Below, one piece after another: positions 1-8,171 of a stretch of DNA of 37,790 nt. The DNA is from Chitinispirillum sp. Lineage in GTDB: Bacteria > Fibrobacterota > Chitinivibrionia > Chitinivibrionales > Chitinispirillaceae. The notes beneath the pieces are model-generated. The model saw only the letters and a program-made list of their open reading frames with translations. It did no database searches and was not told the origin of the DNA. The stretch covers positions 1 through 37,790 of the forward strand of contig SKJJ01000207.1 of NCBI GenBank assembly GCA_007115975.1, written 5' to 3'. Both the position numbers and the translations under genes were made by a program. How positions within the stretch are numbered: the first letter of the stretch is position 1; each line of letters begins with the position of its first letter.

Positions 1-17
1 CCATTTCTTCCTCCATC

Positions 18-165
18 CCTCTGTGGTACACGTCTCTCTTCTCTTCTCTTCTCTTCTCTTCTCTTCTCTTCTCTTCTCTTCTCTTCTCTTCTCTACTCTC
101 TTCTCTACTCTCTTCTCTACTCTCTTCCCTCTATCTTCTCTCTGTGTCCTCTGTGCCTCTGTGGT
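18..165. repeat. Fragments of a CACAGAGG-type dispersed repeat
   Basis: CCTCTGTGGT occurs at 18-27 and again at 156-165. The second copy is part of a longer run at 141-165 of the CTCTGTGTCCTCTGTGCC type. Read on the minus strand this is the CACAGAGGxACAGAGG kind of intergenic repeat that I remember from many unrelated bacterial genomes. Here it is split by and mixed with the CT-rich tandem arrays. The family assignment is from memory; the two exact 10-nt copies are visible. Confidence 0.4.
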
Positions 166-240
166 GCTCTTCCCTACTCTCTTCCCTACTCTCTTCCCTA
201 CTCTCTTCCCTACTCTCTTCCCTACTCTCTTCCCTACTCT
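36..240. repeat. Polypyrimidine tandem repeat arrays (5-nt and 12-nt units)
   Basis: Three adjacent arrays are visible: CTCTT eleven times at 36-90, CTCTACTCTCTT three times at 91-126, and CTTCCCTACTCT six times at 169-240. One strand is almost purely pyrimidine. The arrays lie directly downstream of a minus-strand gene, so its transcript would run into a GA-rich tail if not terminated. Open frames through this stretch are low-complexity artefacts. Confidence 0.95.
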
Positions 241-262
241 CCACTGTCCTCTCTTCGGTGAA

Positions 263-2701
263 TCACTCCTTCACCCCCTCCTTCACCCCCTCCTTCACCT
301 CCTCTTTCCCACCTCTGGACCTCTCCTTTTCCTCTGCCTCAACCAACATCTCTATATCCCTCTTCAGCAACCCGCTCGCCCAACCCCTTGCAAGAGCAAA
401 CTTTTTCTCCTTATATCGCTTGTTTTCCATGTCAATCTTATCAACACTTCCGAAAGTCAAAACCTGCATGGGACAGTTCACTACACATGCGCTGCACCTC
501 ACACACTGCACATCATCCATCGGGATACCCTTGTTTGCATACCCCATCACATCGATTCCCATATGACAAACCTTGGTGCAAATATTACAGGAGATACAGC
601 GCTTTTTGTTTGAGAAGATTCGGTAGCGAGAAAAACGTGTATATATATTCATCAGTGCCGCAAGCGGACACAGAAATCGGCACCATATCCTTCCTGACAT
701 CACAAAATAGAGCCCCACTCCAATCACCCCGGCAAAGAAAATATCAACCAGAACGGAATAGAGGCTGAGTGAAAACGCAGACAAAGGCTCACTTCCATAC
801 CTGGCGGTGAGTATGAGAATTGTTACGACTGCAGCTAGCCACAACACTACCTGCCCTGCATTATCCCACTTTTTTGCAACCGGGCCATGAGGCGTTTTCA
901 TACGGTACTCATCACCAAGCGTTTCAGCCAGTGCGCCGCACGAACAGATCCAGCCGCAGTAGGACCCTTTTCCCCACTTGTAAATTATCAGCGGGATTAT
1001 TACAAACGACTGTATGATCCCGGTCCACAGCCAAAAAGCGGTAGGCTGATTTGTTGCCAGATTATGGATAAAGAGGGGCCAGGCAAGTACCAATCCGTAC
1101 GCCCGCCAGTAGCTCCCTGCCGGAAAAACATTGGTCATGACCCACTCGCTCAGAAGACCATTTCTGGCAAGAGATGGAATAACAAAGACCGGCAGTATAA
1201 AAAGAGGTATAACCTGAATGGCCATAAGCAGCAATGTCTGACGCTTTATATACCCCGTAGGATTAACCGTAATGCGACGCCACCCGAACACCACAATGGT
1301 AACAGAATAGAAAAGGGTATACCAAATTCCCATATCACCGTACACCGGACGGGTGTTAAATAGTTTGTAGGAAACATAGAGCCAGGAGAACAGAACCAGG
1401 TTAACAAAAAAGTAGCTGTATTTGAAGGTGTTCCATGTATTGGTAAAGTATTTCTTTCTGTGTTGCAGAAAATGGGCAACAAGAAAAACGGAAAAAACGG
1501 CAAGTCCGATAAAACTGCCCCATGCCGCCAGCCCGTTCACCATTGCCGGCCAGTTTCTTGTAAAGAGCATGGACGGAACATCAAAGAAACCATCCGCACC
1601 GGAGATTCTGGTAACCGGCGCCTTTTTTCCAAAATAGAGCACCATTGAAAAAAGAAGCATTGCCGCAATCTTCACCCAATCGGAAGGTTTCTTTTCTCCC
1701 TCCATTGCAATCCCGGAGCGCTTAAAAAACTGTATGGGTATTTCGGTACCGATAAGTACAAATACAGCATCGCTTCTCAGCTCAGTTTCACCCTCACTGG
1801 TGCCGAGTAGCACCTGCTCGGGGCGGATCTCCTTTACCTGCGACTGTAACAGTGTCGTCACGGATCCGTTGCGGATACGTTGTTCCAGGGCTCGTACATT
1901 GCTCTCTTTGGGTCTGTTCAGCGATTCCTTGCGATAAGAAAGAGCCACTCTGTTGCCCGAATCGGCAAGAGCAACTGCAGCTTCAACCGCGCTGTCTCCT
2001 CCTCCAACAACGACAATATCCTTTTTGCTGAACTCTCCGGGGTCAATAAGCCTGGTAAACACATTGGGCAGATCTTCACCGGGCACATTCAGTTTCCGGG
2101 CGTTACCCGATTTGCCTATTGCAATGATGACCCTAAGGGCTTTGTAGGTCCCTGCAGATGTGGTAACCTCAAAGACATTGCCCCGTTTTGTGATACTCTT
2201 CACCGTCTCGCCCTCGTTGACCGGAAGGGATTTACCCTTGATATCCTCAGCAAGATCATCAAGAAGAGTCTCTTTGGTGCCGTCACTGAAAGAGAGTGCC
2301 GATTTCATTGGCGGTTCCGGAGGAGTTACATAGATTGGTTTACCTGAGGGATAATTATGAATTGTGCTGAACAGCCGGGATGACTCAACTACCAAATGCC
2401 TAACATTCAATTCTGAAGCACGCATTGAGGCAGCGATTCCGGCAGGCCCTGCACCTGCAATAAGCAACTCATAGGTGTCATCACTGACCGATTGGCGCAG
2501 CTTTGCAAAAGAGCCATCATTTACAAGTTTTTCAACAAGTTCATGTCCCGACTCCGCAGCCATTTTTACAAGAGGAACTCCTGTAAGATCACCTATACAG
2601 TATACACCGGGCACCGTTGTCTCAAATCTGTTTTTAAGCACGGGAAAACGGTCCGATACTCCTGTAAAATTCCCTTTCTGAAGCCAGTTGAAATAGAACA
2701 T
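263..2701 (-). CDS. FAD/NAD(P) thioredoxin-reductase-like module fused to a membrane 4Fe-4S (NapH/CcoG-like) module
   Basis: 812-residue fusion that probably moves electrons from NAD(P)H through FAD and Fe-S centres at the inner membrane; the acceptor is unknown. Residues 76-335 form a pyridine-nucleotide oxidoreductase with an FAD loop GAGPAG (83-88) and NAD(P) loop GGGDSA (233-238), lacking the redox CxxC of thioredoxin reductase. Residues 340-670 hold several hydrophobic spans with an NapH-like CGWICSCG (582-589) and WCRFLCP (673-679). Residues 702-743 carry two ferredoxin clusters: Cys702/705/708/712 and 733/736/739/743. Residues 30-58 (GVYCIGD) look like the C-terminal end of a second reductase with its body missing. 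The start is supported by AAGGA seven bases upstream. The tail is a VKEG repeat encoded by 12-nt units. It follows a MerR gene on the same strand. Confidence 0.85.
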   Translation of the reverse strand: MFYFNWLQKGNFTGVSDRFPVLKNRFETTVPGVYCIGDLTGVPLVKMAAESGHELVEKLVNDGSFAKLRQSVSDDTYELLIAGAGPAGIAASMRASELNVRHLVVESSRLFSTIHNYPSGKPIYVTPPEPPMKSALSFSDGTKETLLDDLAEDIKGKSLPVNEGETVKSITKRGNVFEVTTSAGTYKALRVIIAIGKSGNARKLNVPGEDLPNVFTRLIDPGEFSKKDIVVVGGGDSAVEAAVALADSGNRVALSYRKESLNRPKESNVRALEQRIRNGSVTTLLQSQVKEIRPEQVLLGTSEGETELRSDAVFVLIGTEIPIQFFKRSGIAMEGEKKPSDWVKIAAMLLFSMVLYFGKKAPVTRISGADGFFDVPSMLFTRNWPAMVNGLAAWGSFIGLAVFSVFLVAHFLQHRKKYFTNTWNTFKYSYFFVNLVLFSWLYVSYKLFNTRPVYGDMGIWYTLFYSVTIVVFGWRRITVNPTGYIKRQTLLLMAIQVIPLFILPVFVIPSLARNGLLSEWVMTNVFPAGSYWRAYGLVLAWPLFIHNLATNQPTAFWLWTGIIQSFVIIPLIIYKWGKGSYCGWICSCGALAETLGDEYRMKTPHGPVAKKWDNAGQVVLWLAAVVTILILTARYGSEPLSAFSLSLYSVLVDIFFAGVIGVGLYFVMSGRIWCRFLCPLAALMNIYTRFSRYRIFSNKKRCISCNICTKVCHMGIDVMGYANKGIPMDDVQCVRCSACVVNCPMQVLTFGSVDKIDMENKRYKEKKFALARGWASGLLKRDIEMLVEAEEKERSRGGKEEVKEGVKEGVKE
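271..306. repeat. 12-nt coding repeat at the 3' end of the flavoprotein gene
   Basis: TCACCCCCTCCT occurs twice (271-282, 283-294), followed by a degenerate third unit (295-306). On the minus strand it encodes repeats of Val-Lys-Glu-Gly just before the stop at 263-265. The unit length equals that of the non-coding arrays a few bases away, so the coding tail may be an extension of the same expanding repeat tract. Confidence 0.85.
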
Positions 2702-2742
2702 CCACTAATCCTTTTTTGGTTAAAAGCAATTATGAGTGTCAA

Positions 2743-2762
2743 AGCTCGCTTTAAAGTGAGCT
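2743..2762. promoter_or_regulatory. Near-perfect inverted repeat upstream of the flavoprotein gene
   Basis: A 20-bp dyad centred on CTTTAAAG, with one mismatched pair, lies about 45 bp upstream of the flavoprotein start and downstream of the MerR gene. MerR-family regulators bind dyads of this size, so it is a candidate operator for the neighbouring regulator. I see no convincing -35/-10 pair with the stretched 19-bp spacer typical of such promoters. The rest of the 245-bp gap shows nothing recognisable. Confidence 0.3.
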
Positions 2763-2946
2763 ATAGCCCCAGAACCTTGTTGCAACAACCACTCCGTCTC
2801 CTATGAGCATCATCTCTGTCCAGTGTCATTTCTGCTGACTTTGAACCGCAGGGATCTTCACTGATCACTGTTTGGGATGCATATCTCATTGAATGCAAAC
2901 AGTTTACTTACACCTTTCATACCGTGCCTTTGTTCGGGGATGGTTT

Positions 2947-3423
2947 TTACCCGTATTTCTCCTCTTCACCCCAAAGCGTATATTCGAGCAGTTGCAGATT
3001 GGGACAGGGAGCACAATCCCTGTTTTTACCCCTTGAGGGGCACTCCGGACACCTCTTCGTTTGCTCTAAAGCAGTATCAAGACTACTTCTGAAACTTCGC
3101 AGCACATCCTCCTTTTCCTTCAGGACAGATCGCATCTGCTCAATTCGGCCTCGCAGAAAGAGGGTTTTCTCTTTTTTTTCTGTTCGCAGATTTCTTGTTA
3201 CCTTCAAGAGATCACTGATTTCGGAAAGCTTCAGTCCCATCAACGCAAGAAACCTGATTTTTTTTACTCTATTTACTGCCGAAAAGGGATAGGCTGCTGA
3301 ACTCCCTTGGCTGTCCAACGGTTTAACAAGCCCTTTTTCCGCATACCACCGTACGGTTCTCAGTGACACATCTGTTTTTCTGGCAAGCTCTCCGGTCGTA
3401 AGAGTATTTTCTATTTTTTTCAT
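2947..3423 (-). CDS. MerR-family transcriptional regulator with a C-terminal Cys4 motif
   Basis: 158 residues. The N-terminus is a MerR winged helix (TTGELARKTDVSLRTVRWYA, 9-28), followed by the second DNA-binding segment to about residue 75 and a coiled dimerisation helix (about 80-120). The C-terminus carries Cys125-x2-Cys128-x8-Cys137-x2-Cys140, which could hold a metal ion or Fe-S centre; the spacing differs from SoxR (C-x2-C-x-C-x5-C). It lies 34 bp after the DUF547 gene and before the Fe-S flavoprotein gene on the same strand, so co-transcription or control of that gene is plausible. The effector is unknown. Confidence 0.8.
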   Translation of the reverse strand: MKKIENTLTTGELARKTDVSLRTVRWYAEKGLVKPLDSQGSSAAYPFSAVNRVKKIRFLALMGLKLSEISDLLKVTRNLRTEKKEKTLFLRGRIEQMRSVLKEKEDVLRSFRSSLDTALEQTKRCPECPSRGKNRDCAPCPNLQLLEYTLWGEEEKYG

Positions 3424-3457
3424 TGCTTTTTTCGTGTTTCAATCTGGCTTAATAAAT

Positions 3458-4183
3458 TCATTTTTCACCCTTTGCACTGTTCAAACCCCAGTCATAATCA
3501 AGAAATCTGACTCTGTAATCCCTATTCTCCAGTTGGAGGACCTCCCGTATATACTCCTTATAGCCACCCTCATGGGTCCATTTAAAATCATCCCCATACC
3601 ATTCAAAAATCTTTGACAGATACATCACCCTTTTTTCAACTCTGTTTTTTGAGGTATCATTTAAAAACAACAACCCTGCATGGTGAAGCATCTCATCGAG
3701 CTCTGTGGCTAAAAATGGTTTGTCAAGAAGCTCGGGACACCCGATTGCCGCACAAACAAGGGCAAAATGGATACGCGGTTCCCGGTAATGAACCCTCAGA
3801 AAATCATGTTCAACATAATCAAGCGAAACCGTATCTCCCAGAAACGGTACGAACTCCTTTTTCCAGGGATGGGAGATATCTCTGACCCCGTTTTTGAGAG
3901 GAAGATTCTCTGCTATCAAATGTATGGTGTAGAAATTGTAGCTGTTTATTAAAAAAGAGATCTGTTCTTTCTCGTCCCAACTCATGAACTCTTCTTTTGT
4001 AACAGACTCAAACTCTGAACTGATCTGGGAGATGAGATCCCTGTTTTGGGCTACTTTTTCGTATGCTACACCGCCTCCATATACATACTGAGCGAGCAGA
4101 TGGTGGTACGTTGTATAGCGTTGATCGAAACCGGATACATTTGCCGTTATAACGAGCAGCGAGAGAAGCAATGTAAATTTCAT
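3458..4183 (-). CDS. Secreted DUF547 domain protein
   Basis: 241 residues with an N-terminal signal peptide (about residues 1-18, ending near VSGFD). The body matches the DUF547 family as I know it: YEKV near the start, INSYNFYTIHL, and the cysteine segment ALVCAAIGCPEL followed by a C-terminal ...YLSKIFEWYGDDF. The function of DUF547 is not established; members are usually exported. The ATG at 4183 is preferred to a GTG at 4189 because AAGGA lies nine bases before the ATG but only three before the GTG. It is first of three same-strand genes with the MerR regulator and the flavoprotein. Confidence 0.8.
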   Translation of the reverse strand: MKFTLLLSLLVITANVSGFDQRYTTYHHLLAQYVYGGGVAYEKVAQNRDLISQISSEFESVTKEEFMSWDEKEQISFLINSYNFYTIHLIAENLPLKNGVRDISHPWKKEFVPFLGDTVSLDYVEHDFLRVHYREPRIHFALVCAAIGCPELLDKPFLATELDEMLHHAGLLFLNDTSKNRVEKRVMYLSKIFEWYGDDFKWTHEGGYKEYIREVLQLENRDYRVRFLDYDWGLNSAKGEK

Positions 4184-4236
4184 GAGCACCGATCCTTGTT
4201 TTGAGAGGTATTAAGCCCTGCAGACAGCACCTGTTT

Positions 4237-4279
4237 CGTTACGTAACGCAATATACTATATGTACAGAGTTTTACTCAA
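4237..4279 (-). promoter_or_regulatory. Promoter of the DUF547 gene with palindromic operator candidate
   Basis: On the minus strand, TTGAGT (4274-4279) and TATATT (4250-4255) are 18 bp apart, a reasonable sigma70 pair. The perfect 12-bp palindrome CGTTACGTAACG (4237-4248) lies immediately downstream of the -10, over the predicted start site, as expected of a repressor operator. The remaining divergent region (4280-4521) shows nothing else I recognise. Confidence 0.4.
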
Positions 4280-4521
4280 AAAGTACTTTTTTCAAACGGG
4301 ATCTATTGTGTAGTCAGTTCATATTTTCTTTTTATAAATCATTCCTACAAGGGGATGGGGAGTTAGTCCACGGAAGGTTCAGAAGGCCGTGTTGCGACCA
4401 TAAATATCATACCCACCCGACACCACAACTATATAACTACTTGCCGTACATACTTTTCCCAAAACCAAAGTGTTTCGCCGCAAGGCATCTCTGCATCTGC
4501 ATGGCTCCCCACACTATCGAT

Positions 4522-4550
4522 TTGCCAGCCCACCAACCAATGTATATATT
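4522..4550 (+). promoter_or_regulatory. Sigma70-type promoter of the thioredoxin lipoprotein gene
   Basis: TTGCCA (4522-4527) and TATATT (4545-4550) are separated by 17 bp. The predicted start near 4557 gives a leader of about 33 nt before the ATG at 4590. Confidence 0.45.
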
Positions 4551-4589
4551 ATCTGTAACGGAATCAAAACAATTTCAGGAGGTAAACTT

Positions 4590-5060
4590 ATGTACATCAA
4601 AAAACTGATCCCATTTCTATGCCTGCTGGCTATTTGGGGCTGGGGTTGCATTAATATTCCAACTGATACCACACAAGTTGATACCACACAAGGCGGTGAC
4701 ACGACCATTACTGGTGATATTATTCTGTTAACTGAAGAAAATTTTGAATCTATGGTAGAAGTGCCCGGCCGTATCACGATGGTCTACTTTTACCTTTTTG
4801 ACTGCCCTTCCTGTATAGCGGTTGAGGAGATGGTTGAGAACCTTGCCAGTCGTTTTTCCGGAAAGGCACTCGTTGGAAAAGTGGACTGCGATGAAGAATA
4901 TGCACTTGTGGATACTTATGATCCCAGAACTGTTCCACGATTCATTTTTCTCAAAGAGGGCGTTGAGTATGCCAGACCCGATACCCCGGATTCTTTGGAT
5001 GACGAGTCGCTTGCATCCTTTGAAGGGACACTTGCTGCATTAATAGAGAACGAATTATAA
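4590..5060 (+). CDS. Thioredoxin-fold lipoprotein (CPSC active site)
   Basis: 156 residues. A hydrophobic N-terminus ends at Cys20 (WGWGC), which resembles a lipoprotein signal although the lipobox is atypical. A linker with DTTQ repeats (about 26-39) leads to a thioredoxin fold: CPSC (Cys72, Cys75) after the strand MVYFYLFD, VDCDEE in the position of the thioredoxin VD strand, and the cis-proline segment VPRFIFL (Pro116). It probably acts as a periplasmic membrane-anchored thiol-disulfide protein. AGGAGGT lies six bases before the ATG; an upstream in-frame extension has no such site. The next gene starts 21 bp later and encodes a cysteine-rich exported protein, a likely partner. Confidence 0.75.
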   Translation: MYIKKLIPFLCLLAIWGWGCINIPTDTTQVDTTQGGDTTITGDIILLTEENFESMVEVPGRITMVYFYLFDCPSCIAVEEMVENLASRFSGKALVGKVDCDEEYALVDTYDPRTVPRFIFLKEGVEYARPDTPDSLDDESLASFEGTLAALIENEL

Positions 5061-5081
5061 GCGATAGCCCGGAGATAAAAC

Positions 5082-7064
5082 GTGCTCTTTTTTGACAAGA
5101 GGGGAAAAGATAGATTGCTGCTGTGGTTATCCCTTTTAATTACTCTCTCTTGTTTTTCAGACGCATTTGCATCCAGTGAAAGAGTTATCGGGTCTGAGTA
5201 CAGACGGTGTGCATCTGTGAATGATCGTACCCAAAGACAGCTTCGCATATATGAGGAGCTGATGGTTTCCCTGCACCGCTCTGTTTCACATTTGCCTTCC
5301 GGTCATAAAGAATCCTTTTTACAGGAGCTTGGTACCCTTGAAAACCGGTACCAAGCTATTCTCAACCGCATGGAGCGCACCAGCGCTCTGGAAGAGGGCA
5401 TTAGAAGTGATCTGAGCTCCAAGAGACCGATATGCTCAGCATGCCTTGAGTCAAGAGTCCGGATGTACTGCAGTAACGGCGAGAGTATCCAGGATGACAC
5501 CGAAAACCTGATTGAAAAAGCTCTGGATCTTCAGGGTACACTCAGAGCACAGAACCAATCACTAGCTCCCGATTACAAAAGCGACTTATCTGCAATCAAC
5601 AGATGTGAATCCGTACTGGATTCCGTTTACAGATTACCAGAAAGTGTGGCGAGCGATTCTGCTGCATATAAAGCCTGCATTGAGCTACTTGGTCGTCTGA
5701 CCGATCCGGTTATCAGTGAAGCAAAGAACGCAGCCGCTGGAGGTAACTACACCGGTGCAATAGAAACAATCAGAACAAACCTGCTTGAACCAGCGTACAG
5801 CATGCGACAAAACCAATGGCGTATCTCCCAGGGGATTGAGTATTATCAGCTCGAAGATGTTGATACAGCCACAATGACCACCGATGAACTGCGCAGTTAT
5901 ATGAGACTGACAGAAAACCCAACCTCAGTCTGGTTTCGCCTCAGGTACTCCTATTATCCAGAGCACCTTATATTTGAATCCGTTGAGCCTGATTTGTACA
6001 TTTCAGGGCAAAAGGTTCGTTTACAGAATACAACGAGGGCTTTTTTTTTAAACAAAAGACTGCCATTGGAATCTGTTCTTAAAGGAGAAAAATGGTCGGA
6101 GACCCAAAAGTACGGTGAAGCTCTTTGGGGGTCTCACATAAACCATCCTTCCGATATGGGTGGTCTTTTTTTGCAACTTGCTCCAGGCAATCCCCCTGAA
6201 AAGGCAGGTTCAATTTATTGGTCCTCACCACTCTCTTTTGACTGGGAGCACTACAGAGAGAACCGTGCAGGGTACGAATCCTTCATGAAATACCGCGTTT
6301 TTCCATCTATAGAAATTGATTCCCTGTTTTCGGTTTTGGGGAGTAAGTTTTCCGCTGAAATGCGCTATGACCGCTACTACGGGGATGACGATGTTGACTC
6401 ACTGGATTTGATTCGCTTTTTCGGACAGAGTGAATTGTCGTTTCGAAGTTTCAACACCACCGGATACCTGAGCGCTGGATTAAGCCATGACCGACACCCT
6501 AACTCATCTGGTTCTGAAAAATCAAACCGCATTGAAACAACTCTCCGTGGCGCATATCAGATCAACAACCACCTCAGTGCAGCCCTTCGGGCAAGGGGGG
6601 TGTACGAATCAGAAACGTTCGGTACTGATACCGCAACAACACGATACGCTGTCAGCGGTACCCGGTTTATTCTTAATCCCCAATTGGTTATTGCGCTTTG
6701 GGAAGTGATAGAAGTTACACCCGACCTACTATTGGAGCGAAGAAGGGGTGACCTCACAGGCAGCACCTGGAGACCGTTCCTCTGGGAAACAAAGAACTGC
6801 CTTGAGCCGGGTATAAGAGTCGGATTATCTGCAGATAACATTCGGCTTTCCCTTACAACCAGATTCAGAAAAGAGCGTGTCTTGTCACCTTTTGAGGAGA
6901 TCTTCTCTGACAGCCATTCGTTTAAAGCTGGCGCTGATATCTCTTTCACTCCGATCGAACCCCTGTCGATATATCTTTTCACAGACTACCACTACAAAGT
7001 GTACAGCTCTTCCAGACAGTCGGCAAACCTGTCGATTTCTGGAAATATAACCCTGAGGTTGTAA
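5082..7064 (+). CDS. Exported cysteine-rich protein with C-terminal outer-membrane barrel-like region
   Basis: 660 residues, not assigned to a named family. A signal peptide covers roughly residues 1-31 (LLLWLSLLI...DAFAS). Residues 32-260 are mostly helical/coiled with six cysteines (43, 118, 121, 130, 175, 199), including CSACLESRVRMYC. From about residue 280 to the end the sequence alternates polar and aromatic residues in strand-sized stretches and ends in SISGNITLRL, typical of an outer-membrane beta-barrel. The start is GTG with GGAG seven bases upstream. It follows the thioredoxin-like lipoprotein by 21 bp, so the two are probably one operon and the cysteines may be its substrate. Confidence 0.65.
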   Translation: MLFFDKRGKDRLLLWLSLLITLSCFSDAFASSERVIGSEYRRCASVNDRTQRQLRIYEELMVSLHRSVSHLPSGHKESFLQELGTLENRYQAILNRMERTSALEEGIRSDLSSKRPICSACLESRVRMYCSNGESIQDDTENLIEKALDLQGTLRAQNQSLAPDYKSDLSAINRCESVLDSVYRLPESVASDSAAYKACIELLGRLTDPVISEAKNAAAGGNYTGAIETIRTNLLEPAYSMRQNQWRISQGIEYYQLEDVDTATMTTDELRSYMRLTENPTSVWFRLRYSYYPEHLIFESVEPDLYISGQKVRLQNTTRAFFLNKRLPLESVLKGEKWSETQKYGEALWGSHINHPSDMGGLFLQLAPGNPPEKAGSIYWSSPLSFDWEHYRENRAGYESFMKYRVFPSIEIDSLFSVLGSKFSAEMRYDRYYGDDDVDSLDLIRFFGQSELSFRSFNTTGYLSAGLSHDRHPNSSGSEKSNRIETTLRGAYQINNHLSAALRARGVYESETFGTDTATTRYAVSGTRFILNPQLVIALWEVIEVTPDLLLERRRGDLTGSTWRPFLWETKNCLEPGIRVGLSADNIRLSLTTRFRKERVLSPFEEIFSDSHSFKAGADISFTPIEPLSIYLFTDYHYKVYSSSRQSANLSISGNITLRL

Positions 7065-7241
7065 TCTTTTTGGACTATTTTTTTTTGGGAGCCGCACAGA
7101 AACGAGTATAACTGGAGCGTATCACAGTGCAATTTCAGTTTCGAATACCTATCCTCCTGCGTCTTTTCAAACTACCCTGCTCTCCAAAAACTATTTTTAC
7201 CTCAACACTATTACTAAGTTTGCACTAGCCCGGAGACGTTG

Positions 7242-8039
7242 ATGAAAATCATAGATTTCCATACCCACTTTTTCCCCTATGAACTGGCCCCAAAAGCCAT
7301 TAAGCACATTACAGAGACTTCTCCTGGCACACACAATCACACCGATGGCACCCTTAAGGGACTGCAACGTTCAATGCAAGAGAGCTCTGTGGACCTCTCG
7401 GTCACTCTTGGGGTTGCCACCAAACCATCTCATGTCCAATCGATCAACAAACAGAGTGTCGCTTTGCAGCGTTACGACTCCATCATCCCCTTTGGTGCTC
7501 TTCACCCGCAGTTCGAGAATTTTGCCCAGGAGATAGATTATCTTGTTGAAAACGGTATCAAGGGGATCAAGCTTCACCCGGAGTTTCAGTACTTTCACAT
7601 CGATGACAGGTCTTTATACCCGATGTATGAACAGCTGTCCGGTGCGGATTTAGTGGTTGTGTTTCATACAGGAAAAGATCCCGGCCCGTTCACCTGTGAC
7701 CACGCTCTTCCAGAGGCGGTAAAAAGAGTGCACACCGATTTCCCAAAACTGAAAATGGTAGCCGCTCACATGGGGGGGTGGAAAGTGTGGGATAGAGTCG
7801 AGGAGGTATTGTGCGCAGAGGAGATATGGTTCGACACATCTGCAGTAAACAACTATATGGATAAAGATGATTTTCTGAGAATCTGCAAAAAGCATGGTAC
7901 AGACCGGATCGTTTTCGGGAGTGATACTCCATGGTACGATCAGGCTCAGAGTGTCAAATGGATCGAAAGCAGTGGTTTATCCGACAGCGAACTTGAGAAG
8001 ATCTTTTACAAAAACAGCTCCGGCCTTCTCTGCATTTAA
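7242..8039 (+). CDS. TIM-barrel metal-dependent hydrolase (amidohydrolase 2 type)
   Basis: 265 residues. Metal-binding signatures of the amidohydrolase superfamily are in order: DFHTH (5-9), GIKLHPEFQ mid-protein, FHTGKDPG, AAHMGG and FGSDTPW near the end (the conserved Asp). The substrate cannot be read from sequence; relatives include TatD-like and decarboxylase-like hydrolases. The ATG at 7242 is preferred to the TTG just before it because CGGAG sits six bases upstream. The 11-nt string TAGCCCGGAGA containing this site is identical to that before the gene at 5082. The 177 bp before it show no other signal. Confidence 0.8.
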   Translation: MKIIDFHTHFFPYELAPKAIKHITETSPGTHNHTDGTLKGLQRSMQESSVDLSVTLGVATKPSHVQSINKQSVALQRYDSIIPFGALHPQFENFAQEIDYLVENGIKGIKLHPEFQYFHIDDRSLYPMYEQLSGADLVVVFHTGKDPGPFTCDHALPEAVKRVHTDFPKLKMVAAHMGGWKVWDRVEEVLCAEEIWFDTSAVNNYMDKDDFLRICKKHGTDRIVFGSDTPWYDQAQSVKWIESSGLSDSELEKIFYKNSSGLLCI

Positions 8040-8171
8040 CCCTCTGCTAAGTGCACTCTGGACAAAATGACGAAAACAACTTAAAATCAGAGTAAAAAGA
8101 GTACTCAAAGAGAGCAGCGAAGCTAACGAAGAGAACGGATTTGGAGCTTCTGTTTGCAACCAGGGGGATAG

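Noticed and set aside
36-240. CRISPR array
   Set aside because: Units of 5 and 12 nt without spacers; a simple tandem repeat.
23-613. Plus-strand open frames through the CT-rich repeats
   Set aside because: Low-complexity translation (SSLLFSSLLF type) produced by the tandem repeats, and overlapping the well-supported flavoprotein gene on the other strand.
4201-4608. Possible gene in the divergent region
   Set aside because: No ribosome site or family features, and it runs over the promoter and start of the thioredoxin lipoprotein gene.
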